Virus record (IMG/VR): IMGVR_UViG_3300032087_000854
Location: 1-48,918 of that record
Source: a virus
Direction: 5' to 3' (one strand)
Length of the DNA stretch: 48,918 nucleotides
The translations under genes were made by a program, and so were the position numbers. Below, in pieces: positions 18,402 through 25,153 of this stretch. Every line of letters starts with the position of its first letter. Position 1 is the stretch's first letter. The notes beneath the pieces were generated by a model. The model searched no databases, was not told the origin of the DNA, and saw nothing but the letters and a program-made list of their open reading frames with translations.

Positions 18402-18749
18402 TTAAGCTTCTGTTTCTAGTATTTCAGATATAGGTCCATAAATAGACTCATAATCTAATCTACCATCAGTTGCTCTTATAATTTGCTTTGCTTGGTTAAT
18501 TGTAGGTTGTCGATAGCCATACCTCCAAGACTTGCATGAAGCCTCCGAACAGCCAAATTGCTTTGCAGCTTCTTTCTGTCCTAAGAACTCAATGTAGTCT
18601 CTAAGGGTGTACTTCTTAACCTTTCTATCAGTGTGATTAGGTTTTATTCCCATGGTTTCAAATTCCTTTAGTTTTCTTGTTGCTAATGTTTTTGTTCTAA
18701 AATAATAATTGGCTTGCCAGGTGTGGTTTTGTTTATCAGTTTGTTCCAT
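18402..18749 (-). CDS. HTH DNA-binding protein, Cro-like regulator candidate
   Basis: 115 residues from the ATG preceded by AAAGGAGAAGTA, a strong ribosome site that decides the start over a TTG 18 bases earlier. The C-terminal half (TLRDYIEFLGQKEAAKQFG, then CSEASCKSWRYGYRQP) is a helix-turn-helix of the Cro/YdaS type in which the second helix follows a small-residue turn. The N-terminal 45 residues are polar and basic. It is the first gene of the leftward primase operon and faces the divergent Sak4-like gene across 97 bases carrying two palindromes, the usual arrangement for an autoregulated phage repressor. Target and polarity of regulation are inferred. Confidence 0.7.
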   Translation of the reverse strand: MEQTDKQNHTWQANYYFRTKTLATRKLKEFETMGIKPNHTDRKVKKYTLRDYIEFLGQKEAAKQFGCSEASCKSWRYGYRQPTINQAKQIIRATDGRLDYESIYGPISEILETEA

Positions 18750-18783
18750 TACTTCTCCTTTCGACAAATTGTTAAAAATAAAT

Positions 18784-18813
18784 TTTACATATAGTAACTA
18801 TTATGGTTATAAT
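18784..18813 (+). promoter_or_regulatory. Sigma70-type promoter for the recombination genes
   Basis: TTTACA at 18784-18789, an 18-base spacer, and a perfect TATAAT at 18808-18813, 33 bases upstream of the Sak4-like start with AAAGGAG between. The match to the bacterial consensus is high (5/6 and 6/6). A weaker leftward promoter for the HTH gene may lie on the other strand in the same gap. Confidence 0.72.
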
Positions 18814-18814
18814 A
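18791..18814. promoter_or_regulatory. Candidate operator: two adjacent palindromes over the promoter
   Basis: ATAGTAACTAT (18791-18801) is a perfect inverted repeat around one base, and TATTATGGTTATAATA (18799-18814) is a perfect 6-bp inverted repeat around GGTT. They share three bases and cover the spacer and the whole -10 box of the rightward promoter. The neighbouring HTH protein is the obvious candidate ligand, but binding is inferred. Confidence 0.5.
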
Positions 18815-18846
18815 TGCAAGTTAATTTTAATTAAAGGAGATTGAGA

Positions 18847-19569
18847 ATGGAATTATCAAATAGAATTGTGTCTCCGCAGAAGCTTGTGCAAAACCAAGGT
18901 GCTAAAATTTTGGTGTATGGAATGGCTGGTGCGGGTAAGACAACACTGGCTAAAACAGCTCCAGGTAAAGTTCTTGTTATAAGTGCTGAAGCTGGATTGT
19001 TATCTATTAAAGATGCAAGCAATGTTGAAGCTATAGAAGTAAAAGAAGCTAGTGAAGTCATGGAACTTCATAATGCTCTTAAGTCTGGTACATTACAATA
19101 CGATACAGTTGTCTTGGATTCAGTATCCGAGATCAGTGAGATCTTATTAGTATGGGAGAAGTCTCGTAGTAAAGATCCACGTATGGCATATGGTAATGTT
19201 CAGGAGTCGGTAACAAATTTAATGCGAGCATTTAGAGATCTAAATATGCACGTATTATTTCTTTGCAAAGAAGATGTGGTCAATGATGACGGTGTTCTTA
19301 GACACGCACCTAAAATGGTCGGGACTAAGTTAGGCGAATCAATTACATATTTCTTTGATGAAGTTCTTGCATTACGCATCATTGAAGATCAAGATGAAGA
19401 CGGTAAGAATGTGCAAACAAGATGGCTGCAAACAGCATACGGACAAGGCTATAAAGCTAAAGACCGTAGTGGTAAACTTGATAATTTCGAGAAGCCTAAC
19501 ATAAGTGCCTTGATTGAGAAGTTAGGGTTTTCATTAACAACAGATAATATAGGAGAAGCTAATGTCTGA
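18847..19569 (+). CDS. Sak4-like RecA-fold ATPase (AAA_24), recombination protein
   Basis: 240 residues from the ATG, with GGAG seven bases upstream; a TTG six bases earlier is less likely. Walker A is GMAGAGKTT (25-33, K31) and Walker B is YDTVVLDS with D91. The fold and length match the phage nucleotide-binding proteins of the AAA_24/Sak4 group, single-strand annealing ATPases related to a RecA core without extra domains. It overlaps the SSB-like gene by eight bases and, with the RecE-like nuclease of the opposite operon, forms a recombination module. A strong promoter and palindromes precede it. Family confident; role in replication by annealing inferred. Confidence 0.85.
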   Translation: MELSNRIVSPQKLVQNQGAKILVYGMAGAGKTTLAKTAPGKVLVISAEAGLLSIKDASNVEAIEVKEASEVMELHNALKSGTLQYDTVVLDSVSEISEILLVWEKSRSKDPRMAYGNVQESVTNLMRAFRDLNMHVLFLCKEDVVNDDGVLRHAPKMVGTKLGESITYFFDEVLALRIIEDQDEDGKNVQTRWLQTAYGQGYKAKDRSGKLDNFEKPNISALIEKLGFSLTTDNIGEANV

Positions 19570-20026
19570 TTTCGGTGATGTAGAATTTTTTGATAACCTG
19601 GAGGAACTGTCATCTAGTGGTGGCACTCCTCTGGCTCCAGACGGAGAACATAATGCTAAGATTATTGCTACTGATAAGTATAAATCTAAAGCAGGCAACC
19701 ACACGTTGAAAGTAACCTTTCAGCTTGATGGTGGAAAGTATAAAGACCATAACGAATGGTATAACCTATGGGCTACTAACGAAGACAACAAAAGAATAAG
19801 CACGGAGATATTCACTAGGCTTACGAAAGCTGTTGGCTTTAAGAAGTATCCAGAGAGTCATAGTGACTTTGTTGGTAAGAAACTCATACTCAAGACTGAA
19901 CAGATTGAAGATCAGTTTGAGGGTGATAATGGTGTGGTCAATACTAAGAAGACTAAGATCAGATTATATTTGCCAGAAGCAGATGCTGACATGAGTCCAC
20001 CAAGAGAAGCTGTCCCACCTTTCTAA
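19562..20026 (+). CDS. DUF669-type single-stranded DNA-binding protein candidate
   Basis: 154 residues. The core (about 27-130) has the DUF669 pattern: an N-terminal PDGEHNAKI strand, HTLKVTFQLDGG, NEWYNLWATNED and FVGKKLILKTEQIE, an OB-like beta arrangement. The tail is acidic and ends EAVPPF, like the hydrophobic tip with which bacterial SSB proteins contact partners. The gene is coupled to the Sak4-like ATPase by an eight-base overlap, and such pairs are common in phages. It ends eight bases before a strong terminator. SSB activity is inferred from tail, context and family. Confidence 0.72.
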   Translation: MSDFGDVEFFDNLEELSSSGGTPLAPDGEHNAKIIATDKYKSKAGNHTLKVTFQLDGGKYKDHNEWYNLWATNEDNKRISTEIFTRLTKAVGFKKYPESHSDFVGKKLILKTEQIEDQFEGDNGVVNTKKTKIRLYLPEADADMSPPREAVPPF

Positions 20027-20033
20027 ACGTGGG

Positions 20034-20065
20034 TAAAAAAAGAGGGGCATTTAGCCCCTTTTTTT
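20034..20065. terminator. Bidirectional intrinsic terminator
   Basis: GGGGC-ATTTA-GCCCC (20044-20058) is flanked by an A run on the left and seven Ts on the right, so it can stop rightward transcripts from the SSB-like gene and leftward transcripts of the RecE operon. Confidence 0.88.
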
Positions 20066-20138
20066 ATGGTTCTTGTTTTGTGAAAGCGTAAACTATGAGG
20101 AGACATAGTGTAAGCCCAACTAGGAAATTAAGATCCAT
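20064..20138 (-). CDS. 24-residue single-TM micro-protein
   Basis: ATG overlaps the stop codon of the DUF3310 gene (TAATG) and has GGAGGAG upstream, so translation is plausible. The product, MDLNFLVGLTLCLLIVYAF plus a five-residue polar tail, is essentially one membrane helix with a charged C-terminal tail. Its stop codon lies in the T tract of the bidirectional terminator. Size and shape resemble the two homologous micro-proteins at 26143 and 29381, though sequence similarity is weak. Function unknown. Confidence 0.5.
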   Translation of the reverse strand: MDLNFLVGLTLCLLIVYAFTKQEP

Positions 20139-20359
20139 TACATCTCCTCCAGTTCTTTGATGAGTCGGTTTAAATACCAAACTGCTTTTTGAAGATCCTC
20201 TATGTTTTTACCTTTGTGATCTTCTCTCCAAATGTATTTTATAGCCGCAGCTTTTAAATACCCTTTGAACTCTTCCCTGGTCAATGCAGACTTAATTGCT
20301 TCAATACACTCAACCGATCCTTTCCTGTAATGTGGAGGCCTGTTCACGTTATCTGTCAT
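20138..20359 (-). CDS. DUF3310 family protein
   Basis: 73 residues with the family hallmarks in order: RPPHYRKGSVECIEAI (7-22), FKGYLKAAAIKYIWR (31-45), KGKNIEDLQKAVWYLNRLI (49-67). DUF3310 proteins are widespread small phage proteins with no settled function. It overlaps the 52-residue gene upstream by 11 bases and the micro-protein downstream by one, within a leftward operon of small genes behind the RecE-like nuclease. Confidence 0.85.
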   Translation of the reverse strand: MTDNVNRPPHYRKGSVECIEAIKSALTREEFKGYLKAAAIKYIWREDHKGKNIEDLQKAVWYLNRLIKELEEM

Positions 20360-20507
20360 TCTTCTTATCCTCCATAATATTGTTATGCATATTTAACCAA
20401 TCTATATCTACTTCGTCTTTACGGCTATCAAAGTAATACATAATAGAAGCGTAGGTGTGTCGCCAGGCTCTATCTATTATGTTATGTACTTTTCTCCAAA
20501 ATCTCAT
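20349..20507 (-). CDS. Small basic protein (52 aa), unknown
   Basis: The start codon overlaps the upstream stop by four bases (ATGA) and the stop lies inside the DUF3310 start region, the same tight packing as all other genes here. Product begins MRFWRKVHNIIDRAWRHTY, basic and aromatic at the N-terminus, acidic at the C-terminus. No family recognised. Coupling is the main evidence that it is real. Confidence 0.55.
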   Translation of the reverse strand: MRFWRKVHNIIDRAWRHTYASIMYYFDSRKDEVDIDWLNMHNNIMEDKKNDR

Positions 20508-20686
20508 AGTATTTCTCCATGATGTAAAGCTATAAGCTGTTTAACAATTTCACCAGTAGTAACCCTTCTTTTAGCTTCTTTGCTGTAGAAATTACGTATC
20601 GCAGTAAGTTTTTTGCTGGTAATTGGATCTACTTTGAAACTAATTAATTGTGTGTTTCTACCACCATCAAATTTTAATTTAGCCAT
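20504..20686 (-). CDS. Small ribbon-helix-helix-like protein
   Basis: 60 residues. A short strand (TQLISFKVDP, 12-21) is followed by two predicted helices (TSKKLTAIRNFYSKEAKRR and TTGEIVKQLIALHH), the order found in Arc/MetJ-type DNA-binding proteins. It starts one base after the RecE-like stop codon region and overlaps the next gene by four bases. A regulatory role is inferred. Confidence 0.58.
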   Translation of the reverse strand: MAKLKFDGGRNTQLISFKVDPITSKKLTAIRNFYSKEAKRRVTTGEIVKQLIALHHGEIL

Positions 20687-20687
20687 T

Positions 20688-21572
20688 TTATTCCTCTCTA
20701 TAAAAATTACCAGTATCTAGATCAACAATGTTAGGACTATTGTAAATCGTTGCTGGTTTACCGTTTAATACTCTGTTGTATTCTTCTAAGTGATCACTCA
20801 AGAAGTTCCAACCTATTTCCATGTCTCCATGATTCATTTTAAATACTTTGTTAGCAAAAGGTGTTTTCTTTTCTTGTGCTACAAATACAAAGTCATGCAC
20901 CTGGAAACCTGCTTGTTCAAAGCCACGTTTATACCATGCTGCTTGTAAATCATAAGAATATCGTCTAACAGAATTAGTAAAACCTCTGACAGAACAATCG
21001 CTAGTAGTCTTATAATCTACAAGCACGATGGAGTTTTCTCCCTGTGGCATATCAAAAGGATTTAATACAACGTCTGCTCTGGTTTTACAAAGCAAACCTT
21101 GTTCATACCAATACAATGATACTTCGTAGGGTGAATCTAAAACCTGGGGATAGTCTTTATCTGGATTTAGATAAGCACTTGCCTCCTGTACTAAGCTACC
21201 TTTCATGCTATATATGGTATCTCTGTCTTTTTCAGTAATAACAGTAAGCCCTTTATCAAGACTTTCTTGCTTCAAAGCTTTATTACTATTGGTATACGGA
21301 GATCCTGTAATAGTAACAACATCAGTAAAGAAAGCACCTTCACCCTCTACAATAAGAGAATGAGCAGCAGATCCAAAGTTCATAGCAGGTGTCGGCTCTA
21401 TAACTTCTTCAAAAGCATGAAGCTGACTCTGACTGAATCTTCGTATGTTAGACGAGGATATTCCTGGACCGTTATGATAAGCCTGGTTATCTAGGTGGGG
21501 AAAGTAGAAAGCATTTCCAATCTTTTTATGTGGAAAGTCCTCCAGCATATCTGGTAGTTTTACATCACTCAT
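20688..21572 (-). CDS. RecE-like PD-(D/E)XK exonuclease (DUF3799 type)
   Basis: 294 residues. The N-terminal YHNGPGISSSNIRRF (32-46) and G67SAAH71 match exonuclease VIII/DUF3799 proteins. Catalytic positions follow in order: E150 (YEVSLYW), D167 (TRADVVLN), D186-Y-K188 (VDYKTT) and Y207DLQ210, which is the metal-binding nuclease core. It would chew one DNA strand to give single-stranded tails for the Sak4-like annealing ATPase and SSB-like protein encoded next door. The start overlaps the upstream stop by four bases. Identification strong. Confidence 0.85.
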   Translation of the reverse strand: MSDVKLPDMLEDFPHKKIGNAFYFPHLDNQAYHNGPGISSSNIRRFSQSQLHAFEEVIEPTPAMNFGSAAHSLIVEGEGAFFTDVVTITGSPYTNSNKALKQESLDKGLTVITEKDRDTIYSMKGSLVQEASAYLNPDKDYPQVLDSPYEVSLYWYEQGLLCKTRADVVLNPFDMPQGENSIVLVDYKTTSDCSVRGFTNSVRRYSYDLQAAWYKRGFEQAGFQVHDFVFVAQEKKTPFANKVFKMNHGDMEIGWNFLSDHLEEYNRVLNGKPATIYNSPNIVDLDTGNFYREE

Positions 21573-21775
21573 AATGCCTCCTTACTTGATTTAGCCAACT
21601 CATCTACTGCTTCTTGCAGTTCTTTGATAGCAACACCACATTGCCAGACGGCATAATTGATTCGGTCTTGCTCTATTTGTTTCTCTAAGTCTTCCTTAGA
21701 TGGGTTTATAATACTGATAACCTCGTCCATAACCTCCGATACATTATCAGATATATCTTTGTTTAATTTAGCCAT
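21569..21775 (-). CDS. Small helical protein (68 aa), operon leader
   Basis: First gene of the leftward RecE operon, with AAGGAGAAGTAT before the ATG. The product is acidic and almost entirely helical (SEVMDEVISIINPSKEDLEK, then WQCGVAIKELQEAVDELA), probably a short coiled coil. No family is recognised. It overlaps the nuclease gene by four bases, hinting at a nuclease partner or regulator. Confidence 0.6.
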   Translation of the reverse strand: MAKLNKDISDNVSEVMDEVISIINPSKEDLEKQIEQDRINYAVWQCGVAIKELQEAVDELAKSSKEAL

Positions 21776-21798
21776 ATACTTCTCCTTAATATGTATGT

Positions 21799-21826
21799 TT
21801 GTATCTTAAATGATTTTATGTATAAT
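21799..21826 (+). promoter_or_regulatory. Rightward promoter candidate for the methyltransferase unit
   Basis: A perfect TATAAT (21821-21826) with a weak TTGTAT 16 bases upstream, 54 bases before the first rightward gene. The -10 box overlaps the -35 of the leftward promoter by one base, so both directions cannot be used freely at once. Confidence 0.5.
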
Positions 21827-21831
21827 GTCTA
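21803..21831 (-). promoter_or_regulatory. Leftward promoter for the RecE operon
   Basis: On the minus strand: TAGACA, 17-base spacer, TAAGAT. TAGACA is also the -35 at 28341 and 29698, suggesting a shared early-promoter type. Confidence 0.5.
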
Positions 21832-21880
21832 CTATGCGTAACAAAGTAAATTACATAAAGAAACAAAGAGAGGTAATATA

Positions 21881-22084
21881 ATGAGTAAATCAAACAATCT
21901 TTATATGATGATGCGACTATCTTATGAACAAGCTGTAGATGATTACAACAATAAAAAGGTAGATTCAGTTCTAAATGCTTACAAGAAATACCATAGATTA
22001 AATGTTGGTATGGAGTCACATGATCCCCAGGGTGATCTTATAAACTTCTATGATGAAGATAACAGTAGAGAGTCTGCTTTATGA
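21881..22084 (+). CDS. Small protein (67 aa), first gene of rightward unit
   Basis: ATG preceded by AGAGAGGTAATATA. The product is helical (MMMRLSYEQAVDDYNNKKVD) with an acidic C-terminus (DLINFYDEDNS). No family recognised. It overlaps the following 51-residue gene by four bases. The unit continues into the DNA methyltransferase. Confidence 0.58.
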   Translation: MSKSNNLYMMMRLSYEQAVDDYNNKKVDSVLNAYKKYHRLNVGMESHDPQGDLINFYDEDNSRESAL

Positions 22085-22236
22085 TTAAACTATTTATATT
22101 TAAAAAAGCAGGATCAACAGGAGATTATATTTCTCTTAAACGATACAAAAAAATTTTTAGGAGTCATGTTAGAAAAGGTGATTTTGATATGAATTTTATT
22201 ACAAGTGGTAAATTAAATTTAAGTAAGGGTAAATAA
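22081..22236 (+). CDS. Small basic protein (51 aa), unknown
   Basis: ATGA overlap with the preceding gene; the stop codon precedes the methyltransferase start by one base. The product is strongly basic (FKKAGSTGDYISLKRYKKIF, then HVRKG), compatible with nucleic-acid binding. No family recognised; evidence is packing and composition. Confidence 0.52.
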   Translation: MIKLFIFKKAGSTGDYISLKRYKKIFRSHVRKGDFDMNFITSGKLNLSKGK

Positions 22237-22237
22237 G

Positions 22238-23728
22238 ATGATGAACGTATTAAGTCTATTTGATGGTATGTCTTGTGGTCGTATTGCATTAGATCAACTT
22301 GGCATACCTGTAGACAAATACTATGCAAGTGAGATAGATAAGTATGCTATCCAGGTGGCACAAGCAAACTATCCTGATACCATTCATGTTGGCGATATAT
22401 GTAATTTAGATCCAGAAGATTATAAAGATATAGATTTAATACTTGCCGGTTCACCATGCCAGGGTTTTAGTTTTGCTGGTAAACAGCTTGCCTTTGATGA
22501 TCCAAGATCTGCATTGTTCTTTGAGTTTATACGATTACTCAAAGCAATTAAGCCAAAGTATTTTCTATTAGAGAATGTAAGAATGAAAAAAGAGTTCTTG
22601 CAAGTTATATCTGAACAAGTATCAGAGTGTTATCCAGAGATACCGTTTGGTATTGAGCCAATATTTATCAATAGTTCTCTTGTATCTGCACAATCTAGGC
22701 AAAGATATTACTGGACTAACATTCCAGGAATACAACAACCAGAAGATAAAGGCATAGTTTTGAGGGATATTCTTGAAGATAATTACGATAGCGAGAGAGA
22801 TAAAAGCTATTGTATTGATGCTAATTACTCTAAAACAGGTGCAAAACCCCACCATTACAAGGATAAATACCGTAGGCAGTTAGTAAACAAACCTATCAAA
22901 GTAGGTATGAATGTAGAAGAAGTAAAGGTAAGAAAGCATGAAGTCAACATATCTGGGCTACAACACTTACTTAGAGAAATGAAGAAAGAGTCTGGTAAAA
23001 CAAACAAACAAATAGCAAATGAAACTAATATGCCAGTCACTAAAGTAGAGCATTGGTTTAGAACTGACAGCAGTTTTGCCATACCTGGTGATGATATATG
23101 GCATAAACTCAAAGAAGTATTAGGCATTAAAACAGATGTATTTGATAGAGAAATCATGGAGTTTATCTATCGTAACGGTGTATATGAAACAAAACAAAGG
23201 GTTTATAGCGATCAAGGTAAATCACCAACACTTACTGCATCTAATAAGGATCAGATGATAGAGACATCTCCTGTTCAAGTTGGTGTAGCTGTTGATGTAA
23301 ACGGACATGACATACTAAAACGCGTCTATAGTCCTGACGGTAAATCACCGACAGTAAACACTTGCCAAGGTGGTAATCGTGAGCCTAAAGTTGTTACCGG
23401 TGGTGCTTTTAGAGGTAGAGCCTACGACAACGAGGGTAAAAGAAAAGATAGAGATGGTAGTTCAGTTGCAAATCAAACAACTCAGATGCTTGAACTACGT
23501 AAAGATAACAAGTCAAACGCTATAACTACGGTGTCTAAGGATAGTATTGTGGTAGAAAACGAACTACATTGGCGTAAACTAACGCCTTTAGAGTGCGAAA
23601 GACTGCAAACAGTCCCAGATAACTACACGGATCACGTATCAAACACACAAAGATATAAGATGTTGGGTAATGGTTGGACTGTAGAGGTTATCAAACACAT
23701 ATTTAAAAACATGGATTATGAAAAATAA
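22238..23728 (+). CDS. C5 cytosine DNA methyltransferase with internal HTH
   Basis: 496 residues. Motif I is LSLFDGMSCGRIAL (5-18), motif IV GSPCQGFS with nucleophile C74, motif VI ENV (112-114), motif VIII QSRQR (152-156), motif IX/X LTPLECERLQTVP and LGNGW (476-480). Between VIII and IX sits an unusual insert: a helix-turn-helix-like block (about 237-298, TNKQIANETNMPVTKVEHWF) and two copies of a YSxxGKSPT element (323-331, 364-372) that probably form the target-recognition part. It would methylate cytosine, likely to protect phage DNA or regulate genes. It overlaps the PP-loop gene by 11 bases. Sequence specificity is unknown. Confidence 0.92.
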   Translation: MMNVLSLFDGMSCGRIALDQLGIPVDKYYASEIDKYAIQVAQANYPDTIHVGDICNLDPEDYKDIDLILAGSPCQGFSFAGKQLAFDDPRSALFFEFIRLLKAIKPKYFLLENVRMKKEFLQVISEQVSECYPEIPFGIEPIFINSSLVSAQSRQRYYWTNIPGIQQPEDKGIVLRDILEDNYDSERDKSYCIDANYSKTGAKPHHYKDKYRRQLVNKPIKVGMNVEEVKVRKHEVNISGLQHLLREMKKESGKTNKQIANETNMPVTKVEHWFRTDSSFAIPGDDIWHKLKEVLGIKTDVFDREIMEFIYRNGVYETKQRVYSDQGKSPTLTASNKDQMIETSPVQVGVAVDVNGHDILKRVYSPDGKSPTVNTCQGGNREPKVVTGGAFRGRAYDNEGKRKDRDGSSVANQTTQMLELRKDNKSNAITTVSKDSIVVENELHWRKLTPLECERLQTVPDNYTDHVSNTQRYKMLGNGWTVEVIKHIFKNMDYEK

Positions 23729-24476
23729 AGACATTACAGTATGGTTTAGTTGTGGAGCTGCAAGTGCTGTTGCATCAAAAAAAACTATAGAAAAATATGG
23801 TGCAGATAATAATATACGTGTGGTTAATAATCCGATAAAAGAAGAACACAAAGACAATAAAAGGTTTTTAAAAGATATAGAAAAATGGTTGGGTGTTGAA
23901 ATCGAATATGCAATAAATCCTAAGTTCCCTGATCATTCATGCGAAACAGTATGGCGAGAAAGATCTTATATGGCAGGTAATTTCGGTGCACCGTGTACAA
24001 CACATTTAAAAAAACACGCAAGACAAATATGGGAGATAAACAATCCCACAGATTACATAGTTTTAGGTTTTACTGCTGATGAGCAAAAAAGAGCAACCAG
24101 GTTTAAAGAAAACCAAAAAGATAACTTGTTGCCTGTGTTGATTGATGAGGGCATAACCAAACAAGGGTGTTTTGATATTTTATTACAAGCTGGGATAAAA
24201 CTGCCAGAAATATACTCTTTTGGCTATCCAAACGCTAATTGTATTGGTTGTGTAAAAGCAAGTTCACCTACTTATTGGAACTTAGTTAGAAAAACATTTC
24301 CTGATGTTTTTGAACAACGTATGAAGTTATCAGATGAATTAGGTGCTAACTTGGTTAGATATAAAGGCAAAAGAATACCATTGAGAGAACTACCAGAAGA
24401 TGCAAAGGGTAGAGACTTAAAATCTTATAACTTTGAGTGTGGTATTTTTTGCATTAAAGATGAAGAAAGTTACTAA
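23718..24476 (+). CDS. PAPS-reductase-like PP-loop ATPase
   Basis: 252 residues. The PP-loop that binds ATP pyrophosphate is S11CGAASA17. CTTHLKKH (93-100) matches the CTxxLK element seen in PAPS-reductase-fold enzymes including DndC, and VLGFTADEQKR follows. Two cysteine pairs, C175-x2-C178 and C241-x3-C245, could hold zinc or an iron-sulfur cluster. Members activate a substrate by adenylation, often for sulfur transfer or base modification. Overlap with the cytosine methyltransferase suggests a DNA-modification role, but sulfur metabolism or nucleotide activation remain possible. Confidence 0.78.
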   Translation: MKNKDITVWFSCGAASAVASKKTIEKYGADNNIRVVNNPIKEEHKDNKRFLKDIEKWLGVEIEYAINPKFPDHSCETVWRERSYMAGNFGAPCTTHLKKHARQIWEINNPTDYIVLGFTADEQKRATRFKENQKDNLLPVLIDEGITKQGCFDILLQAGIKLPEIYSFGYPNANCIGCVKASSPTYWNLVRKTFPDVFEQRMKLSDELGANLVRYKGKRIPLRELPEDAKGRDLKSYNFECGIFCIKDEESY

Positions 24477-24645
24477 AATAGATAAAGTAAGGTGCTGTAT
24501 CTGTAACGGATACATAAAACCTATGAAAGATAGTAAAGGCAAGATAGTCTGGGATCAGGGATACAATGCATATCCAATCAAAAAAGGACGGTGTTGTTCT
24601 GCTTGTGATAAAAACCTGGTGATGCCAGCAAGACTCAAACAATAG
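24460..24645 (+). CDS. Small zinc-ribbon protein (61 aa)
   Basis: Starts at an ATG inside the end of the PP-loop gene (17-base overlap). Cysteines C12, C13, C15 and C45, C46, C49 form two clusters (RCCIC, RCCSAC), as in small zinc ribbons of phages. The intervening segment KGKIVWDQGYNAYPI is typical of such ribbons. Probably nucleic-acid or protein binding; function unknown. Confidence 0.68.
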   Translation: MKKVTKIDKVRCCICNGYIKPMKDSKGKIVWDQGYNAYPIKKGRCCSACDKNLVMPARLKQ

Positions 24646-24677
24646 ATTTTTAGAAAAATATCGTGTTATGATGCGAT

Positions 24678-24917
24678 ATGCCCAAAATAGTAGAAATCAA
24701 AGACAAAATGGGGAAACCTACCCTACAAGAAGTTGTCAAACGATTAGATGCTATGTTTGATAATATGGTTTACAGAGGTGAAGATAGGTTAAATATTGCC
24801 TTAGCTACCATAAGTTTTTGCCTGGCACAGCTTAGTTTAGAGTTCCAGGACAAGGAAGTTGCTAAGTTAGTTGATGAGGTTTTAGCACAATATATTGACA
24901 AAACAGTCCCAAAATAG
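24678..24917 (+). CDS. Small hypothetical protein (79 aa)
   Basis: Acidic, helical protein (LQEVVKRLDAMFDNMVYRGE; LAQLSLEFQDKEVAKLV). A TATGAT box only five bases before the ATG suggests a leaderless transcript, or the gene is read through from the methyltransferase unit. No family recognised. Ends exactly where a TGTCA repeat cluster begins. Confidence 0.62.
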   Translation: MPKIVEIKDKMGKPTLQEVVKRLDAMFDNMVYRGEDRLNIALATISFCLAQLSLEFQDKEVAKLVDEVLAQYIDKTVPK

Positions 24918-24950
24918 ATTATTGTCAATTATTGTCATAATGTCATGACA
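24918..24950. repeat. TGTCA repeat cluster (iteron/operator-like)
   Basis: ATTATTGTCA occurs twice in perfect tandem (24918-24937), followed by TAATGTCA and the perfect palindrome TGTCATGACA (24941-24950). Spacing of the TGTCA cores is 10 then 8 bases, about one helical turn, as for a dimeric DNA-binding protein. Another TTGTCA lies about 55 bases on. Confidence 0.6.
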
Positions 24951-25046
24951 GCTAAAAACGTGATAAGAATGGGCTTTTGACGATTATTGTATTTTTTTCA
25001 TTTTTGTCATTAGAGAGTGAAGAAAACTTACTAAATAATTTATAAA

Positions 25047-25080
25047 ATACTTGACTAGATCTACACTTCTCAAGTATCCT
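25047..25080 (+). promoter_or_regulatory. Promoter candidate with 8-bp inverted repeat before terS
   Basis: TTGACT (25051-25056), an 18-base spacer and TATCCT (25075-25080). ATACTTGA (25047-25054) and TCAAGTAT (25070-25077) are perfect inverted copies covering both promoter boxes, so a bound regulator would block them. The remaining gap 24918-25153 holds no gene. Confidence 0.45.
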
Positions 25081-25153
25081 CTCAATACACTTTAGGGTAA
25101 AGTGGGGGTAAGTATTATTAAGCTTACGCCAAACTCTAATATGCGATACATAC

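Noticed and set aside
18402-18834. Lysogeny module (repressor with integrase)
   Set aside because: Only an HTH protein and operator-like palindromes are present; no integrase or attachment repeat was found, so lysogeny is not supported.
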